NCBI GenBank assembly: GCA_024233085.1
Contig: JACKQC010000025.1
Coordinates: 1 to 54,552 of the forward strand
DNA from: Akkermansiaceae bacterium
GTDB taxonomy: Bacteria; Verrucomicrobiota; Verrucomicrobiia; Verrucomicrobiales; DEV007
Length of the DNA stretch: 54,552 bases
Reading direction: 5' to 3'
The notes beneath the pieces were generated by a model. That model did no database searches. It saw only the letters and a program-made list of their open reading frames with translations, and was not told the DNA's origin. A program made the translations under genes and the position numbers. This document shows positions 54,263 to 54,552 of this stretch, piece after piece (the stretch's first letter is position 1; every line of letters starts with the position of its first letter).

Positions 54263-54552
54263 GTGAATCGATCCGCCGAAATCCGCCGCCTGCTCGCCCT
54301 GTCACCCGCCGCGCTTCAAAAGGAGGCCGGCGAGGAACGGCTGATCGTCCTGCCGGACATCGACGCCCTGCACCGGCACTGCGCGGACGCCATCGCCGAC
54401 GAAATCGTCGCCCGAAACCGGGAAGGTCTTCCCACCCGGCTTATCCTGCCCGTGGGCCCGGTCGGCCAGTATCCGCCGCTGGCGGAACGCATCAACCGCG
54501 AGCGAATCGACCTGAGCCATTGCTGGTTTTTCATGATGGACGAGCATTGCGA
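54263..54552 (+). CDS. Glucosamine-6-phosphate deaminase-like protein (5' part, cut by window end)
   Basis: The first 96 residues from GTG 54263; the gene runs off the right end. An upstream ATG at 54240 is closed by a TGA, so GTG is the likely start. The sugar-isomerase/NagB-like pattern is visible: ADAIADEIVARNREG, the TRLILPVGPVGQYPPL phosphate-loop region, and FFMMDEHC, where NagB has the catalytic FNxDEY. NagB converts glucosamine 6-phosphate to fructose 6-phosphate and ammonia. 6-phosphogluconolactonase belongs to the same fold and cannot be excluded from this fragment. Confidence 0.7.
   Translation, partial: MNRSAEIRRLLALSPAALQKEAGEERLIVLPDIDALHRHCADAIADEIVARNREGLPTRLILPVGPVGQYPPLAERINRERIDLSHCWFFMMDEHC

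Overview
The window is high-GC bacterial chromosomal DNA, most likely from the PVC superphylum and probably Verrucomicrobiota. This placement is inferred from gene content: secreted sulfatases, FAD_oxidored-type secreted oxidoreductases, DUF4838 proteins, a DUF1552/DUF1592-type pair, DUF3500, and PQQ-propeller proteins. Most start codons lack a clear Shine-Dalgarno sequence. No rRNA, tRNA or CRISPR array was seen.

Layout. 1-4300: a lower-GC minus-strand group (lipoprotein, small membrane protein, DUF2726, DUF2071) embedded in repeats, next to a possible integrase remnant. 4863-11540: a minus-strand group with a CHASE2-like membrane protein, the maltosyltransferase GlgE, an AmgK-like sugar kinase and a MurU-like nucleotidyltransferase. 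A RAYT (REP-associated tyrosine transposase) and its REP-like hairpins sit between the kinase and the nucleotidyltransferase. 12210-30507: a long, mostly plus-strand glycan-use region with three secreted FAD oxidoreductases, an esterase, a sulfatase, galactokinase, a jelly-roll protein, two DUF4838 proteins and a PIG-L deacetylase. 30695-37363: an accessory/defence island with a zeta-toxin/ParD-like module, a 1276-residue SIR2-domain protein, an ArsR-type regulator between two copies of a small gene, and repeat arrays. 37546-54552: further glycan-use genes (DUF4838, DUF3500, two sulfatases, a PQQ propeller), a DUF1552 and DUF1592-type pair, and the start of a glucosamine-6-phosphate deaminase-like gene.

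The plausible common theme is extracytoplasmic breakdown of sulfated or acylated polysaccharide: desulfation, deacetylation/de-esterification, oxidation and hydrolysis. Released sugars would feed galactokinase, amino-sugar enzymes and the GlgE glucan pathway. The substrate cannot be read from the sequence.

The most unusual signal is a family of 19-bp palindromes centred on an invariant ACAGGGT. There are 18 units in 8 clusters, and within a cluster units always start exactly 22 nt apart. Arms show compensatory changes. The clusters lie between genes, and seven of the eight lie on the 5' side of a plus-strand gene, in three cases 7-20 nt before its start codon. Two clusters lie about 85-120 nt from degenerate arrays with an exact 21-nt period. 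I do not recognise this family from the literature.
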